DNA of 64,000 nucleotides, from NCBI GenBank assembly GCA_030035585.1, contig CM057469.1, forward strand, positions 57,925,501 to 57,989,500, read 5' to 3'. Below the pieces are notes generated by a model, which was not told the origin of the DNA, did no database searches, and saw nothing but the letters and a program-made list of their open reading frames with translations. Of the stretch, positions 33,999 through 45,175 are shown piece by piece; positions within the stretch are counted from its first letter, which is position 1; each line of letters starts with the position of its first letter. The DNA is from Dugong dugon (taxonomy: Eukaryota > Chordata > Mammalia > Sirenia > Dugongidae). The position numbers and the translations under genes are program-made.

Positions 33999-36830
33999 TT
34001 GCCTCCTCAAAGTACAGTCGACCTTAATGATGTAGATGGAGTAAAGCTTTCAGGATCTTCATTTGCTGATATGGCACAACTCAAAATTAGAAGAAACAAC
34101 TGCAAACATCCATTAATAATTGGAATGTGGAATGTACAAAGGTTGAATCTAGTAAAATTGGAAGACTTCAAAAATGAAATGGAATGCATAAAGATCTATA
34201 ACCTAGGCATTAGTGAGCTGAAATGGACTGGCATTGGCCATTTTGAATCAGAAAATCATATGGTCTACTACCCTGCGATTGACAAATAGAAGAGGAATGG
34301 TGTTGCATTCATCATCAAAAAGAACATTTCAAGATCTATCTTGAACTACAACACTGTCAGGGACAGGATACTACCCATACACCTACAAGGAAGACCAGTT
34401 AATACAACTATTATTCAAATTTATGCACTAATGCCAAAGATGAAGGAGTTGAAGATTTTTACCAACTTCTGCAGTCTGAAATTGATCAAACATGCAATCA
34501 AGATGCATTGATAATTACTGGTGATTGGAATGAGAAAGTTGGAAACAAAGAAGGACTGGTAATTGGAAAACATGGCCTTAGTGATAGAAATGACACTGGA
34601 GATTGCAAGATAGAATTTTTGCAAGACCAATGACTTCTTCATTACAAATACCTTTTTTCAACAACATAAATGGTGACTAACATGTGAACCTTGCCAGATA
34701 GAATACACAGGAACCAAATCGACTACATTTGTGGAAAGAGATGATGGAGAAGCTCAATATCATCAGTCAGACCAAAACCAGTGGCCGACTTTGAAACAGA
34801 CCATCAATTGCTCATATACAAGTTCAAGATGAAGCTGAAGAAAATTAAAACAAGTCCACATGAGCCAAAGTATGATCTTGAGTATATCCCACCTGAATTT
34901 AGAGACAATCTTAAGCATAGATGTGACACATTGAACACCAGACAAGTTGTGGGTTGTCATTAAGGACATCATATATGAAGAAAGCAAAAGGTCATTAAAA
35001 AGAGAAGAAAGAAAGAAAAGACCAAAATGGATGTCAGAAGAGACTCTGAAATTTGCTCCTGAAAGTAGAGAAGCTAAAGCAAATGGAAGAAATGATGAAG
35101 TAAAAGAGCTGAACAGAAGATTTCAAAGGATGGCTGGAGAAGACAAAGTATTTTAATGATATGTGCAAAGACCTGGAGCTAGAAAACCAAGAGAGAAGAA
35201 TATGCTGGGCATTTCTCAAGCTGAAAGAACTGGAGAAAAAATTCAAACCTTGAGTTGCCTTATTGAAGAATCCTATGAGCAAAATATTGAATGATTCAGG
35301 AAGCATCAAAAGATGATGGAAGGAACACACAGAGTCACTGTACCAAAAAGAATTGGTCCATGTTCAACCATTTCATGAGGTAGCAATAGTACTGAAGGTA
35401 GAAATCTAAGCTGCACTGAAAGCATTAGAGAAAAAGAAGTATCCAAGAATTGATAGAATACAAATTAAGATGTTTCAACAAAGGGATGTGACGCTGGAAG
35501 CACTCCCTTATCTATGCTAAGAAATTTGGAAGACAGCAACCTAGCCACTCATCTGGAAGAGATCCATATTTGTGCCCATTCCAGAGAAAGATGATCCAAC
35601 AGAATGGGTAAATTATCGAACAATATCATTACTATCACAGGCAAGTAAAATTTTGCCGTAGATAATTTAAAAATGGTTGCAGCAGTACATGGACAGGGAA
35701 TTATTAGAAATTCAAGCTGGTTTCAGAAGAGGATGTGTAACCAGGGATATCATTGCTGATGTCAGATGGATCCTGGCTGAAAGCAGAAAATACCAGAAAC
35801 ATGTTTACCTGTGTTTTATTGAGTATGCAAAGACGTTCAACTGTGAGGATCATAATAAATTATGGATAACATTTCAAAGAATGGGAATTCCAGAACATTT
35901 AATTGTGCTCATGAAGAATCTGTACATAGGCCAAGAGGCAGTCATCCGAACAGAACAAGGGGATATTGTGTGGTTTAAAATCAGGAAAGGTGTGCTTCAG
36001 GGTTGTATCCTTTCACCATACTTACTCAATATGTATGTTGAGCAAATAATCTGAGAAGCTGGACTACATGAAGAAGAATGGGGCGTCACGATTGGAGGAA
36101 GTCTCATTAACAACCTGTGCTATGCAGATGACACAATCTTGCTTGCTAAAAGTAAAGAGTACTTGTAGCACTTACTGATGAAGATCAAAGACTACAACCT
36201 TCGGTATGAATTACATCTCTACAGAAGGAAAATAAAAATCCTCACAAATGGACCAAAGGGCAATGTCATGATAGACAGAGAAAATATTGAAGTTGTCAAG
36301 GATTTCGTTTTACTTGGATCCACAATCAATACCCATGGAAGCAGCAGTTAAGAAATGAAATGATGTATTTCTTTGGGCAAATTTGCTGCAAAAGATCTCT
36401 TTAAAGTGTTAAAAAGCAAAGATGCCACTTTGAGAACTAAGGTGTGCCTGACCCAAGCCATGGTATTTTCAGTTGCTTCATATGCATGCGAAAGCTGGAA
36501 AATGAATAAGGAAGACTGCAGAAGAATTGACGCATCTGAATTATGGTGTTGGTGAAGAATATTGAATATACCATGGACTGCCAGAAGAATGAACAACTTT
36601 GTCTTGGGAGAAGTACAGCCAGAATGCTCCTTAGAAGCAAGGATGGCAAGACTTGTATCATGTATTTTTGACATATTATCAGGCCATCATGTCCTGGAGA
36701 AAGACATCATGCTTGGTAAATTAGGTCAGTGAAAAAGAGGAAGACCCTCAAGGAGACGGATCGACACAGTGGCTGCAACAATGGACTTGAACATAGCAAT
36801 GATTGTGTGTATGGCACAGGGCTGAGCAGT
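33999..36830 (+). pseudogene. RTE endonuclease-reverse transcriptase, broken
   Basis: In order I see the endonuclease start (33999-34289: 'IIGMWNVQRLNLVKLE', 'SELKWTGIGHFESENHMVYY'), the catalytic GDWN at 34520-34531, an endonuclease end at 34781-34963 ('ETDHQLLIYKFKMKLKK'), a basic linker to 35156, RT at 35677-36054 ('EIQAGFRRGCVTRDIIADV', 'RKGVLQGCILSPYLLNMY'), an intact Y-A-D-D at 36121-36132, and the C-terminal domain at 36373-36555 ('ELWCW'). The first RT aspartate block reads FIEYAKTFN; the usual RTE form is FIDYAKAFD, so catalytic acidic residues changed. Frames are offset several times. Confidence 0.9.
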
Positions 36831-36892
36831 GTTTCATTGTATTGTACATGGGGTTACTATGAGGTGGAACTGACTTGATGGCACCTTTTATG

Positions 36893-37411
36893 GATTGAAT
36901 TTGTTCACCAAAAATATGTGTCAACTTGGCTAGGCTGTGATTCCCAGTACTGTGTGGTTGTCCTCCATTTTGTGATCTGATGTAGTGATACTATGTGCTG
37001 AATATCACAACCTCTATGATGTTAACGAGGCAGGAATAGAGACAGTTACATTATAAGGCAGGACACAATCTATAGGATTAGGTTGTATCTTGAGTTAATC
37101 AATCTCTTTTGAGATATAAAAGAGAAAAGCAAGCAGAGGGATGAGGGATCTCCTTATCACCAAGCAAGAAGAGCTAGGAACAGGACACATCCTTTGGACC
37201 TGGGTTCCTGGTGCTGAGAAGCTCCAAGGCCAGGGTAAAATTGATGACAAGGACCTTCCCCCGGAGCTGATAGAGACAGAAAGCCTACCCCTGAAGCTGG
37301 TGCCCTGGATTCGGACTTCTAGCCTCCTGAACTGTGAGAGAATGAATTTCTGTTTGTTAAATCCATCCAATTGTGGAATTTCTGTTACAGCAGCACTAGG
37401 TAACTAAGACA
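36893..37411 (+). mobile_element. Solo MLT1-like LTR (ERVL-MaLR) inside the RTE tail
   Basis: The pattern is 'TGGATTGAATTTGTTCACCA' near the start, 'TGTGTCAACTTGGCTAGGCT' in the body and a terminal 'AACTGTGAGAGAATGAATTT', 'TTCTGTTACAGCAGCACTAG', 'AACTAAGACA'. The end follows the MLT1/MST LTR design, with an AATGAATTT-type polyadenylation region. RTE text breaks at GGCACCT and resumes with GCACCTAAC, a 5-6 base target duplication as expected for retroviral integration. No internal viral gene remains. Confidence 0.75.
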
Positions 37412-37430
37412 GCACCTAACAACAACAACG

Positions 37431-37680
37431 ATGATGATAAAAATTTACTTTTATTGGCATGGAAAGGCATTTGTGATGTTTGTAAATGAAAAAAATGAAC
37501 ATACAGTTTGTAATAAAATCAATTTTTATTAAACACATTTTTATGCATTTCTGGATACCTTTAAATAATGACACTTGTTATCGCTGCATTGTGGGGTATC
37601 AATTCATCAGATTTTTTCCCTTTAAATCTTTGTATTTTCTAGTTTTTAAATGAAAAAAGGGTATTAGGTTTTGTAATACA
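37431..37680 (+). mobile_element. L1M 3'-end, right part
   Basis: This continues the L1 3' pattern after the RTE: 'TGGCATGGAAAGGCATTTGT', 'AAATGAAAAAAATGAACATA', 'TTTTTAAATGAAAAAAGG'. Divergence is high, so the family call is tentative. Confidence 0.45.
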
Positions 37681-38607
37681 GACTTGGACTACATGGGAGG
37701 AAAGGATCTAAGGAGAAATAGAAGACTGCCTTTGAATGAGTTCAAGGTCAAGGAAAGGATTTGGGGTTGGGCAATTGGGCATGGATCTATTTAAGAGGAA
37801 AAGGAAGGAAGAGCGAGGGAGAAGTCCAAAGTCGGAAGAGGAATTACCTGATGAAGCAAGATTCTGGAAAATGTGCAAAGACTGGTATCAGACTGAGGGT
37901 TTAATTTCAGAAAGGAAGGAAATGGAAGGAAAAAAATAGGGTGGATAAATGTATAGGAAAGTTTTTACATGGGTAGATGAAAAACTGAGGTAGCATGAGT
38001 CAGATGGACTATTTCCTTTAAAAAAAAATTCCAGGTGAAATCATGAGATAAAGGTAAGGTGATATGTATAGAGACTTGACAGAAATGGAGAAATTTTGAA
38101 ACAATCACAAATATGCAACAGAGAAACAGTGAGGGAGTAAAAAGACGAATGAATATTGTCAAGAATCCAGCTGCAATTGGACAGCCTGAATCTGCAGCGT
38201 GAAATTTTGTTTTAATCTGTTAGGAGTTTAATAGAGTTAAAGCCAACCTTCTCATATCCATCAGCCTTAGAGTCCAGAAAGGTGAAGGAACACTTCTGCA
38301 CTAATCATGAATGATATTGAGCTGCTATTGATCCAAGCAGTATTTTGAAATAAAAAAATTCCTTGACAAAGCTAAGTGAAAGCATAGATACAGTTACTCA
38401 AGTATAGAAACATCTGTGTCATCACAAAATGCATTTTCAAGGACATAAACACATTAGTCCTGCTGGCAGATATTTTACTATGCTACTAAATTTCTCAAAT
38501 TTTCTGCAGCTTTAAAGATCAAACTTGCTTGACCGAATTTTCTAGTCTTCTAGCTTCCCACACACCTGCAACATTTTTATTAGCTCGAATTAGAGATGGC
38601 TTTATGG
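37681..38607. other. Unassigned sequence
   Basis: I see no recognised gene or repeat family. Confidence 0.4.
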
Positions 38608-38620
38608 CTTTGCCTTATGA

Positions 38621-38778
38621 GGAGCCCTGGTGGCCCAGTGGTTAAAAGCCCGGCTTCTAACCAAAGGGTGGGCAGTTCAAATCCACCAGCCGCTCCTTGG
38701 AAACCCTATGGGACAGTTCTACACTGTCCTTTGGGGTTGCTATGAGTAGGAACTGACCCGACAGCAGCTGGTTTGTTT
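38621..38778 (+). mobile_element. AfroSINE, short type, first of a twin insertion
   Basis: A complete copy with the head 'GGAGCCCTGGTGGCCCAGTG' containing an RNA polymerase III box A (TGGCCCAGTGG), box B 'GGGCAGTTCAAATCC', the middle 'CTCCTTGGAAACCCTATGGG' and a (GTTT)n tail. It is preceded by TTTGCCTTATGA (38609-38620) and followed by TTTGCCTTATAA (38780-38791). Confidence 0.95.
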
Positions 38779-38791
38779 GTTTGCCTTATAA

Positions 38792-39004
38792 GGAGCCCTA
38801 GTTGCGCAGTGGTTAAGTGCTGGACTTATAACCAAAAGGTCAGCGGTCCAAACCGCCAGTCACTCTGAGAGAGAAGGAGGTGGTAGTGCGCTTCTGTAAA
38901 GACTTATAGGCTTGGAAACCTTATTGGGCAGTTCTACTCTGTCCTGTAAGGTCGCTATGAGTCGGAATTGACTTGATGGCAACGGGTCTGGTTTTTTTTT
39001 TTGG
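38792..39004 (+). mobile_element. AfroSINE, long type, second of a twin insertion
   Basis: The head is 'GGAGCCCTAGTTGCGCAGTG' with box A, and box B is 'GCGGTCCAAACCGCC'. The long-type central segment ('GTAAAGACTTATAGGCTTGG') is present, with the tail 'GAGTCGGAATTGACTTGATG' ending in a T-run. It is followed by TTTGCCTTATGA (39006-39017). It lies directly downstream of the first SINE in the same orientation. Confidence 0.95.
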
Positions 39005-39017
39005 TTTTGCCTTATGA

Positions 39018-40097
39018 ATCTGGAAGAATTGATAGGAAGGTGTCTCTCCTGCTTCCCTTAAGAAATTCAGGTTAGGAGCTCCACTCGAGGGCATTTTCAA
39101 TATTTCTGAAATCTGAGGGAAAAATTAAGCTGATCTAAATATATTGACAGGCAGTTAATCAGCTGGTACTGCACATTTTCATTTCCTCTCAGTTTATTAA
39201 GGCACAGAATTGCCTTGGAAGAAGTACTGCATTATAGATGAACTAAGACTGATAGTCCAAAGTCCATTCTATGTTGAAAGTGGAAAGGGGGCAGAGAAGG
39301 AAGCATAAAGATTAAACAGAAGATGGAAAGACTTTTTTTCATCCTGTCAAATGACTGTTTATATTGGGCAATACCGCAGGCTTGTAGGTTCAGCCTGAAA
39401 GTTCTTCAAATCAGAGGAGCCATTTAATATAAATAGAGAGCTCTACAGGCAAGTCATTTATAAAAATGACAACATACCTGCTTTTTCACAGAACAAGTTT
39501 CTCACTTCTGAGATATCGCTGTTTTTGTTTTTTTTTTTCCTCAGATCAGGGAAATATGAACTAGTGGAGCTCTACAGCCAATAAATTAAAGACATTAGAC
39601 TATGTCAGTTTAGTTTGTTCTGATGTGTAGGTTTAGCTATAATCAGGCAATTGAAAGAGGTATTTATTTGTATCTATAACAATCATTGATCTCTGATTAT
39701 ATATCTTCTGTCAGTGAGATTATAAACTAATTCAAAACTCTAACCACTTTACATCAGAAACACTTCTAATCCCTAGCAAACATCTTGAACTGAAGAGACA
39801 AAATAAATTGTTACTTGTGGTACTCATTTGCTTTAATGAAACCCATTAATAAAGATGTTACGATAATAATTCCTGTTTTAATTTTGGTCAGTTGATGCTG
39901 GAGTAAATTTACTTTCTCAAGGTCAAGAGTGAATTTGAATAATTAGAACAAGCCATTCCTTTTGGGATGGCAACATGTCCATCATCACATCCTCTGATAC
40001 TTACTGCTAACTCTGCATTTTGAACGAGTTAGGCTTGTCTAAGAATGATAGGCAAGAAAAGGGGGCAGGAGGTGGTAAGGTGATGTACCAGATAAAA
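39018..40097. other. Unassigned sequence
   Basis: I see no recognised gene or repeat family. Confidence 0.4.
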
Positions 40098-40259
40098 ACC
40101 GAACCAAATTCGTTGCTGTCGAGTTGATTCCAATTCATAGTGATCCTATAGGACAGAGTAGAACTGCCCCAAAGGGTTTCCAAGGAGCAGCTGGTGGATT
40201 TGAACCACCGAACTTTTGGCTAGCAGCCAAACGCTTAACCACTGTGCCATCAGGGCTCC
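40098..40259 (-). mobile_element. AfroSINE, short type
   Basis: The minus-strand copy runs from the tail ('GTTGCTGTCGAGTTGATTCC' on plus) to the head 'CTGTGCCATCAGGGCTCC'. The flanks GTACCAGATAAA and GTACCATGTAAA look like a 12-base target duplication with two mismatches. Confidence 0.92.
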
Positions 40260-40289
40260 GTACCATGTAAAGAAGATGATAAAAGACTG

Positions 40290-40440
40290 CAGGGTTGGTG
40301 AGAAGACCCAGATTCAATGTCTGTTTTTACTACTTGATCACTATGCGCTCTTGAGAAAGTTCTTTAGTTTCTCTGAGGCTTGCTTTTTTTCTGCCTGTAA
40401 AGTGGGGTAACAATAAAAACTTCCTGTCAAGATTTTTGTC
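40290..40440 (+). mobile_element. MIR SINE
   Basis: The core pattern 'CTTGAGAAAGTTCTTTAGTT', 'TCTCTGAGGC', 'CTGTAAAGTGGGGTAACAAT' follows MIR. It is diverged. Confidence 0.6.
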
Positions 40441-40654
40441 ATTTCATTTACTCTTCTCGCTCTGTCTCTCACACACACACATAACTTTATATGAAGTTAT
40501 TATTAGGGAAAGTAGTTTGTATCACCGTAGAACAGCAGCTGTTATTATTAAATGGTGATGTCTCAGATTGAGTGCCATTTTAAAGCATTGAGTGAATTTA
40601 GTCCTACATTAACATCAAGATACTAGATGACTTTTTTTTTCCTTCTTCCATTAG

Positions 40655-40743
40655 AAAGGCTCCTTCAGTGGTGACTGTGGCTTCTGGAGTTCGGCAGCAT
40701 TGTCAATGCAAGCTCTGTGGTGTTGTCACAGAGGAAGTTGTTA
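40655..40743 (+). other. Candidate exon (89 bp) of unknown gene
   Basis: A strong acceptor (a run of T, then CCTTCTTCCATTAG) precedes it, and a GTAAGT donor follows at 40744. One frame is open throughout and reads KAPSVVTVASGVRQHCQCK, then LCGVVTEEVV, with three cysteines in a CxC..C spacing. A second frame is open almost to the end. I do not recognise the product. The pairing of a long polypyrimidine tract with a consensus donor is the main evidence. Confidence 0.25.
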
Positions 40744-40959
40744 GTAAGTGGAATTGATGATTCTGAAAATACAGTCCTTGTGATAAAAGTTCTTCCAACT
40801 TGTTTTCTAAGCTTACTTAATCGGAGTAAGATAATCATCTTTTTTGTTTTTAATTTACAAAGAGCCATCTCAATTCTGTTCATTTGTGTTTTGAAGTATT
40901 GACTTTTTTTTTCCTTATAGAAAGAACATACAATGTTTTTTAATTAATAGATTCATTTG

Positions 40960-41360
40960 TTTATTCCAGAAACACTGTAGAACACCCATTCTCTGTCAGG
41001 AACTGTATTAAACACTGAGATTTAAAGTGTAATTGGCAAATCAGATGTGTAAACGTAAAATGACCATACTTTGTGGTAATAGCTATAATATATATCTGTA
41101 AAAGGGCTGTTTAAGCTCAGGAGTATATCTTGAGTGGTTCACCTGAGGAGGTAGAGCAGGATTCATGGATGAGCTGACATTTGGCTGGGACTTAAAGAAT
41201 GAATCAAAGTATAGTTAGACAAAGGGTGGGAACAGTTTCGGAAAAAAAAAAAGTAAAAATCAGCAAGATATGTTCAGTAATGTTGAATAATTCTCTGTGA
41301 TAGATGTATAAGATGCAATGAGATTGATGAAGTAGAGGTAGAGTGTGGAAGGGTGGTAGG
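40960..41360 (+). repeat. Ancient interspersed repeat (unassigned family), copy 1
   Basis: Collinear segments ('GTCAGGAACTGTATTAAACA', 'GATGAGCTGACATTTGGCTG', 'GACTTAAAGAATGAATCAAA') match the same family seen at 44880/50161 and 56880. I know this pattern ('caggcactgtgctag... gacatctgagctgagac') as a common old mammalian repeat but cannot name it reliably. Confidence 0.5.
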
Positions 41361-41664
41361 AATATGGGTATGAATTATACTTAATTAAAATTACGTCAAT
41401 TAACCAGCAGTTGATAAAATACCATATACGTTTTGTGTCTCAATTCCCCTGGAGTCAGTAGGCTTCCAGGTTCCTGGACTAGACCGGGGACCTTACAAAA
41501 ATAAAAATCTGTTGACAACTAAATATGAAGCACATTTAGTTTCTTTTGCTAGTTCTTTGTTTCCAAGTTTGGGGCAGGAGGAAGGAATTTACCTAATAGA
41601 AGATATTCGTATAGTTAAAGTCTTACTAATTACCAGGGTACATGTGGTACTCTCACTGAATTGT

Positions 41665-41750
41665 CTAGATCAGGCCATTAGGATTGCAATCCAGGCTCTG
41701 TCACTTACTGTGTGACAATAGGCTAGTCACTGAACTTCTCTGAGAAGCGG
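41665..41750 (+). mobile_element. MIR SINE fragment
   Basis: 'CTCTGTCACTTACTGTGTGA' and 'CACTGAACTTCTCTGAG' are MIR core segments. Confidence 0.55.
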
Positions 41751-42638
41751 ATTGAATCAACCAATAATTTTTAGTTTACTTTTTTGACTTGTAAGTCTTT
41801 ACTTGAATCATCCAGTGGTTAATGGAGCTGGCTTGCATGGACTTGTGCACACTTCTTCCCAACTCCACAATCAGTGATAGCACGTTGGGAACTTGAAATC
41901 AACACAATGGGAACATTTATACCACAGAAGTCACCAAATATTACAAGTCAGAGCTTTCTTCCTTCCTACGCTGTGAGCAGGTTGGATGTATCTATGATTC
42001 ATCTTTGCATAATCTGATCCACTAATCATTGTTTAATTCTTATAAGCAATAAAAGAAAAAAAGATAAAAAGAAAATTGATTCTAAAATTTTTTACTAAGT
42101 TCATGGCAATGTTGTAGCTTACAAGTACCAATTTGGATCTAATTTGAATTTTTCTTTATATGCCGTTGATTTTCAAAAAGTAGCTTCATTAAGGCAAAGG
42201 AATATGCAGGAATTTGTGTGCGCGTGTGTTGTTTTAACCAGGGATTGTTTGTTTAAAAGCAAGAGAAATTCACTAGAACTAGATTAAGTAAAGGGGAAAT
42301 TTGTTGAAAGAAAAAAGGGACACTTTAAGACAAACGAAGCATATACGTGTCTCGTAACACACGGGGATGTGGGATGGGCGTATAAATTAAACCAACAAGG
42401 ATAACTTATCCCTCAACCTCCCTGGAGCTTGGGACTGAGAAGCTGTGTTCCCCATCTTGTTCTTTGTTCAGAAGGATGTGTTTTCTAGACTCTGCTGTTC
42501 TCTTGATAGCTGTACCATTCTCCTGCATCTCTTTGATGGTTAGTTTTTTCTGCTTACTCATCAGAACACACTACATGGCCCCAAATGCCATTCCAGTCTC
42601 CAACTATGCAGTATCTGACATAAGTCGTCTTAGTCTCT
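41751..42638. other. Unassigned sequence
   Basis: I see no recognised gene or repeat family. Confidence 0.4.
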
Positions 42639-42650
42639 ATGTATCTTAAA

Positions 42651-42825
42651 CAAACAAAAAAAAAACCAAACTCGCTGCTGCTGAGTCGCTTCCGACTCAT
42701 AGCCACACAATAGGACAGAGTAGAACTGCCCCATAGGGTTTCCAAGGAGTGGCTGGCTGGTGGGTTCGAACTGCCTACCTTTTAGTTAAAAGCCAAGCTC
42801 TTAACCACTATGCCACCAGGGCTCC
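42651..42825 (-). mobile_element. AfroSINE, short type
   Basis: The minus-strand copy runs from 'TCGCTGCTGCTGAGTCGCTT' on plus to the head 'TATGCCACCAGGGCTCC'. It has a 4-base duplication (GGCT twice) near 42750. The flanks ATGTATCTTAA (42639-42649) and ATGTGTCTTAA (about 42828-42838) form the target duplication with one mismatch. Confidence 0.93.
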
Positions 42826-42839
42826 CAATGTGTCTTAAG

Positions 42840-44879
42840 TGTGTTGAATTCTTGAGAGAGAACTAATTGACTCAGTCCATCTTGTGGATAAGACCTCCTG
42901 GAGTCTCATGTCCACTCCTGGTTCAATCAGTTGTGACCACAGGGGCAGGGGTCCTGTAATATAGATTTGGACTTACACTCTCACACTTCCAGTGAGGCCT
43001 ATAGGTGGGAGCAGTTTAAAGAAAATAGGCCGTAGTTTAGGCAGATACTCTAGAATACATTTACTACAAAGTTTAGCTAAATAATATGCTCTCTTATTGT
43101 AATAAGTGAAAACTGATTTCTTCTCAGAGCACATTAATGTGTTAATGTGTTGCTACATTTTTTCTTTCTATATTTAGCAACCTATCCAACTATGAATAAT
43201 AATTGATGATAATGCTTTGCATTCTTTCCTACAAATCAAATTATTAAATGATTTACTTGATTCTCATCACACATAGGCAATGTTTTCCTTTATTGTTTTC
43301 AAAATGCTTTTCATATTCTGATATTATAAAGTGACCTAATTAACTGAAAAACTATATAATCTGCTCTTTAAAAATCCATAAAGAAAATCATAATAAGCTT
43401 AGTAACCCGAGAAATAAAAAATTATAAATTAATAATACAGAGCAGTGGGAAACATAGCTAATAAACATTATTAGTTCAAAAATAGAAATTTCATGTTCCC
43501 AGTACTAAAGTAATTTTTCCAATAATAGTTATTTCTTTCTGATAGACGTCTCATTTGGATTTATTTCTCTGTTGAAGAAAACGTGAAAAGCTGCCAAAAT
43601 TTTCTAAATTTTCTCACCTCTGTTTTCATAATTGACATTGTGAAAATATCATTTTCTTCTAATGGGGCTATCGAGGAAAACCATCACAACGTGGGTTCTC
43701 TCAGAAGTGCATTTTGGAAGGTTGGCCAGAGGAGTTGTTGGAGATGAGAGGCACAAATTCCAATATGCAGGTTTCTTTCAAACTATTTTTAGGTTAGTTT
43801 CATCAGTGCTTTGCCTCAAACAAAATGTCTTTTAAATCCTTTGGCTTTTAAATTAAAGAAAGAAAAAAAAGCTGTTGGAAATGTTGTTTCTGGGGAAGGG
43901 GAATCTTGCAGGCAGCCATCTGCTCGTGAACCGGGGGCCAGGCTCAGTAGGCAGAGGGTGCGAGTGTGCCTTCTAGATCTTCTCAGAAATGTGAACCAGA
44001 GGCAAAGTAAGGATCAGACGCAGGCTTATTCTCTTCCATGGTTTTGTTAGGTGCACATTATTACCTCTAATTGTATGCTTCCTGTGATCTCTGAAAGTCA
44101 CTCCATTCCATTAGGAACCGATGAGTTTTCACATGCAACATGCCCTCCCCTCCCTCTGCAGGGAAACACAAAGTGATTGTGATGGCATTTGACTTGCATG
44201 CCTTTCCGCTGAGAGAATAGGTCTGTGAGCATAGCATTTAGGGAGAGAGGAGGACAAAGTAGAATAAGATATGCCAGAAAGAGCAGTGAAGCAGATCTAA
44301 TATTTCTCTAAGGGAATGTTTTTGTGTATTTTCCAGAGGTAGAGTTTAGCTTTGGGTGACACAGATGGCTGCCTGAAGTCCTTGGCTCTCTCCTCTGCCA
44401 CCTGACCAGCGTATGTGCTGGGCTTCAGGTGCTGATGGAAAGGCTCTTCATTTTGACTCAGGATGGTGGGAGGGATGGATTATTCCATATCCAGTAGCTG
44501 CTGATGCAGGTAGGTATGAGTCTGAGCCTAAAAGATATTTCATATTTGATTCTCATTTCCAATTTTTGACAAGCTAAAGATCCTATATTTTTATTTTTGC
44601 TTAAAACTAGAGCTGCTACCTCTGTGAGGAAATAATGAAAGTGGGACTTGAGTGTTAGACAGAAGGAATGAAAAGATTCTCAAATTTTTCCTTCTGCCTT
44701 GTGCTTTCTCAGAAGAAGGAACAAATTAGAAGCTGTTTTGGATTTTTTTCTTTCCTCAGAAGTATTGGGAAAAAAAAAACTGTCAAAGAACTGGAATGTA
44801 ATTCTCTCTTATGTTTCTTCATTTCCAGTTACATGTATGATGCACAGAACACATGACTGAATTGTGTAGTTGCACTTGA
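42840..44879. other. Unassigned sequence
   Basis: I see no recognised gene or repeat. A weak exon-like stretch (44430-44510) with a GTAGGT donor was considered and not called. Confidence 0.4.
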
Positions 44880-45175
44880 ATGCATGGATTCAACAAATGA
44901 TTCTTGATCATCTACTGTGGGCCAGGCACTATGCTAGTGTGGATAAATAAGACAGACATGGCCTAGGAGTTTATAATCTATCAGAAAGATAAAATTAACC
45001 AAATAATGTAAATTGTGTGTAGAGTCAGTGAAAACCTCCTTGAGGAAGTGATGTGTTAGCTGAGATGAGAGGGATGTTTTCTTGGTTAGTGAGGTGAAGA
45101 GGAGTGATAGCGTTGCTGTCAGAGGGATATGACATTTGGGAGAGAGGGGATGGTTCATTCACAGTCTTTGGCATA
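44880..45175 (+). repeat. Ancient interspersed repeat, copy 2, left half
   Basis: The signature 'GGGCCAGGCACTATGCTAGT', 'AATAAGACAGACATGG' and 'TGTTAGCTGAGATGAGAGGG' matches copies at 40960 and 56880. The sequence stops at the start of the L1 at 45176 and resumes at 50161. Confidence 0.6.

Larger units (their letters stand above)
33742..37430 (+). mobile_element. Full-length RTE-class LINE (copy C), interrupted by an LTR
   Basis: It runs from the RTE 5' leader ('GACTTGTGTGTTGCTGTGAT') through endonuclease and reverse transcriptase regions to the 3' tail 'GCACCTAACAACAACAAC'. A 10-base direct repeat, ATGATGATAA, flanks it (33732-33741 and 37431-37440). An MLT1-like LTR occupies about 36893-37411, just before the tail; without it the RTE is about 3.17 kb, the expected full length. 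RTE elements encode one protein with an APE-type endonuclease and RT. Numerous stops and frameshifts show that it is inactive. Confidence 0.92.

Noticed and set aside
36893-37411. Possible retroviral coding remnants around the LTRs
   Set aside because: No gag, pol or env-like frame adjoins any LTR in this window; they appear to be solo LTRs or fragments.
38621-39004. tRNA genes, because box A and box B motifs are present
   Set aside because: The motifs belong to the tRNA-derived heads of AfroSINEs; no complete cloverleaf or anticodon arm context is evident.
44430-44510. Exon-like stretch ending CAG/GTAGGT with one open frame
   Set aside because: The acceptor lacks a good pyrimidine tract and the other frames are closed; evidence is too weak to list.
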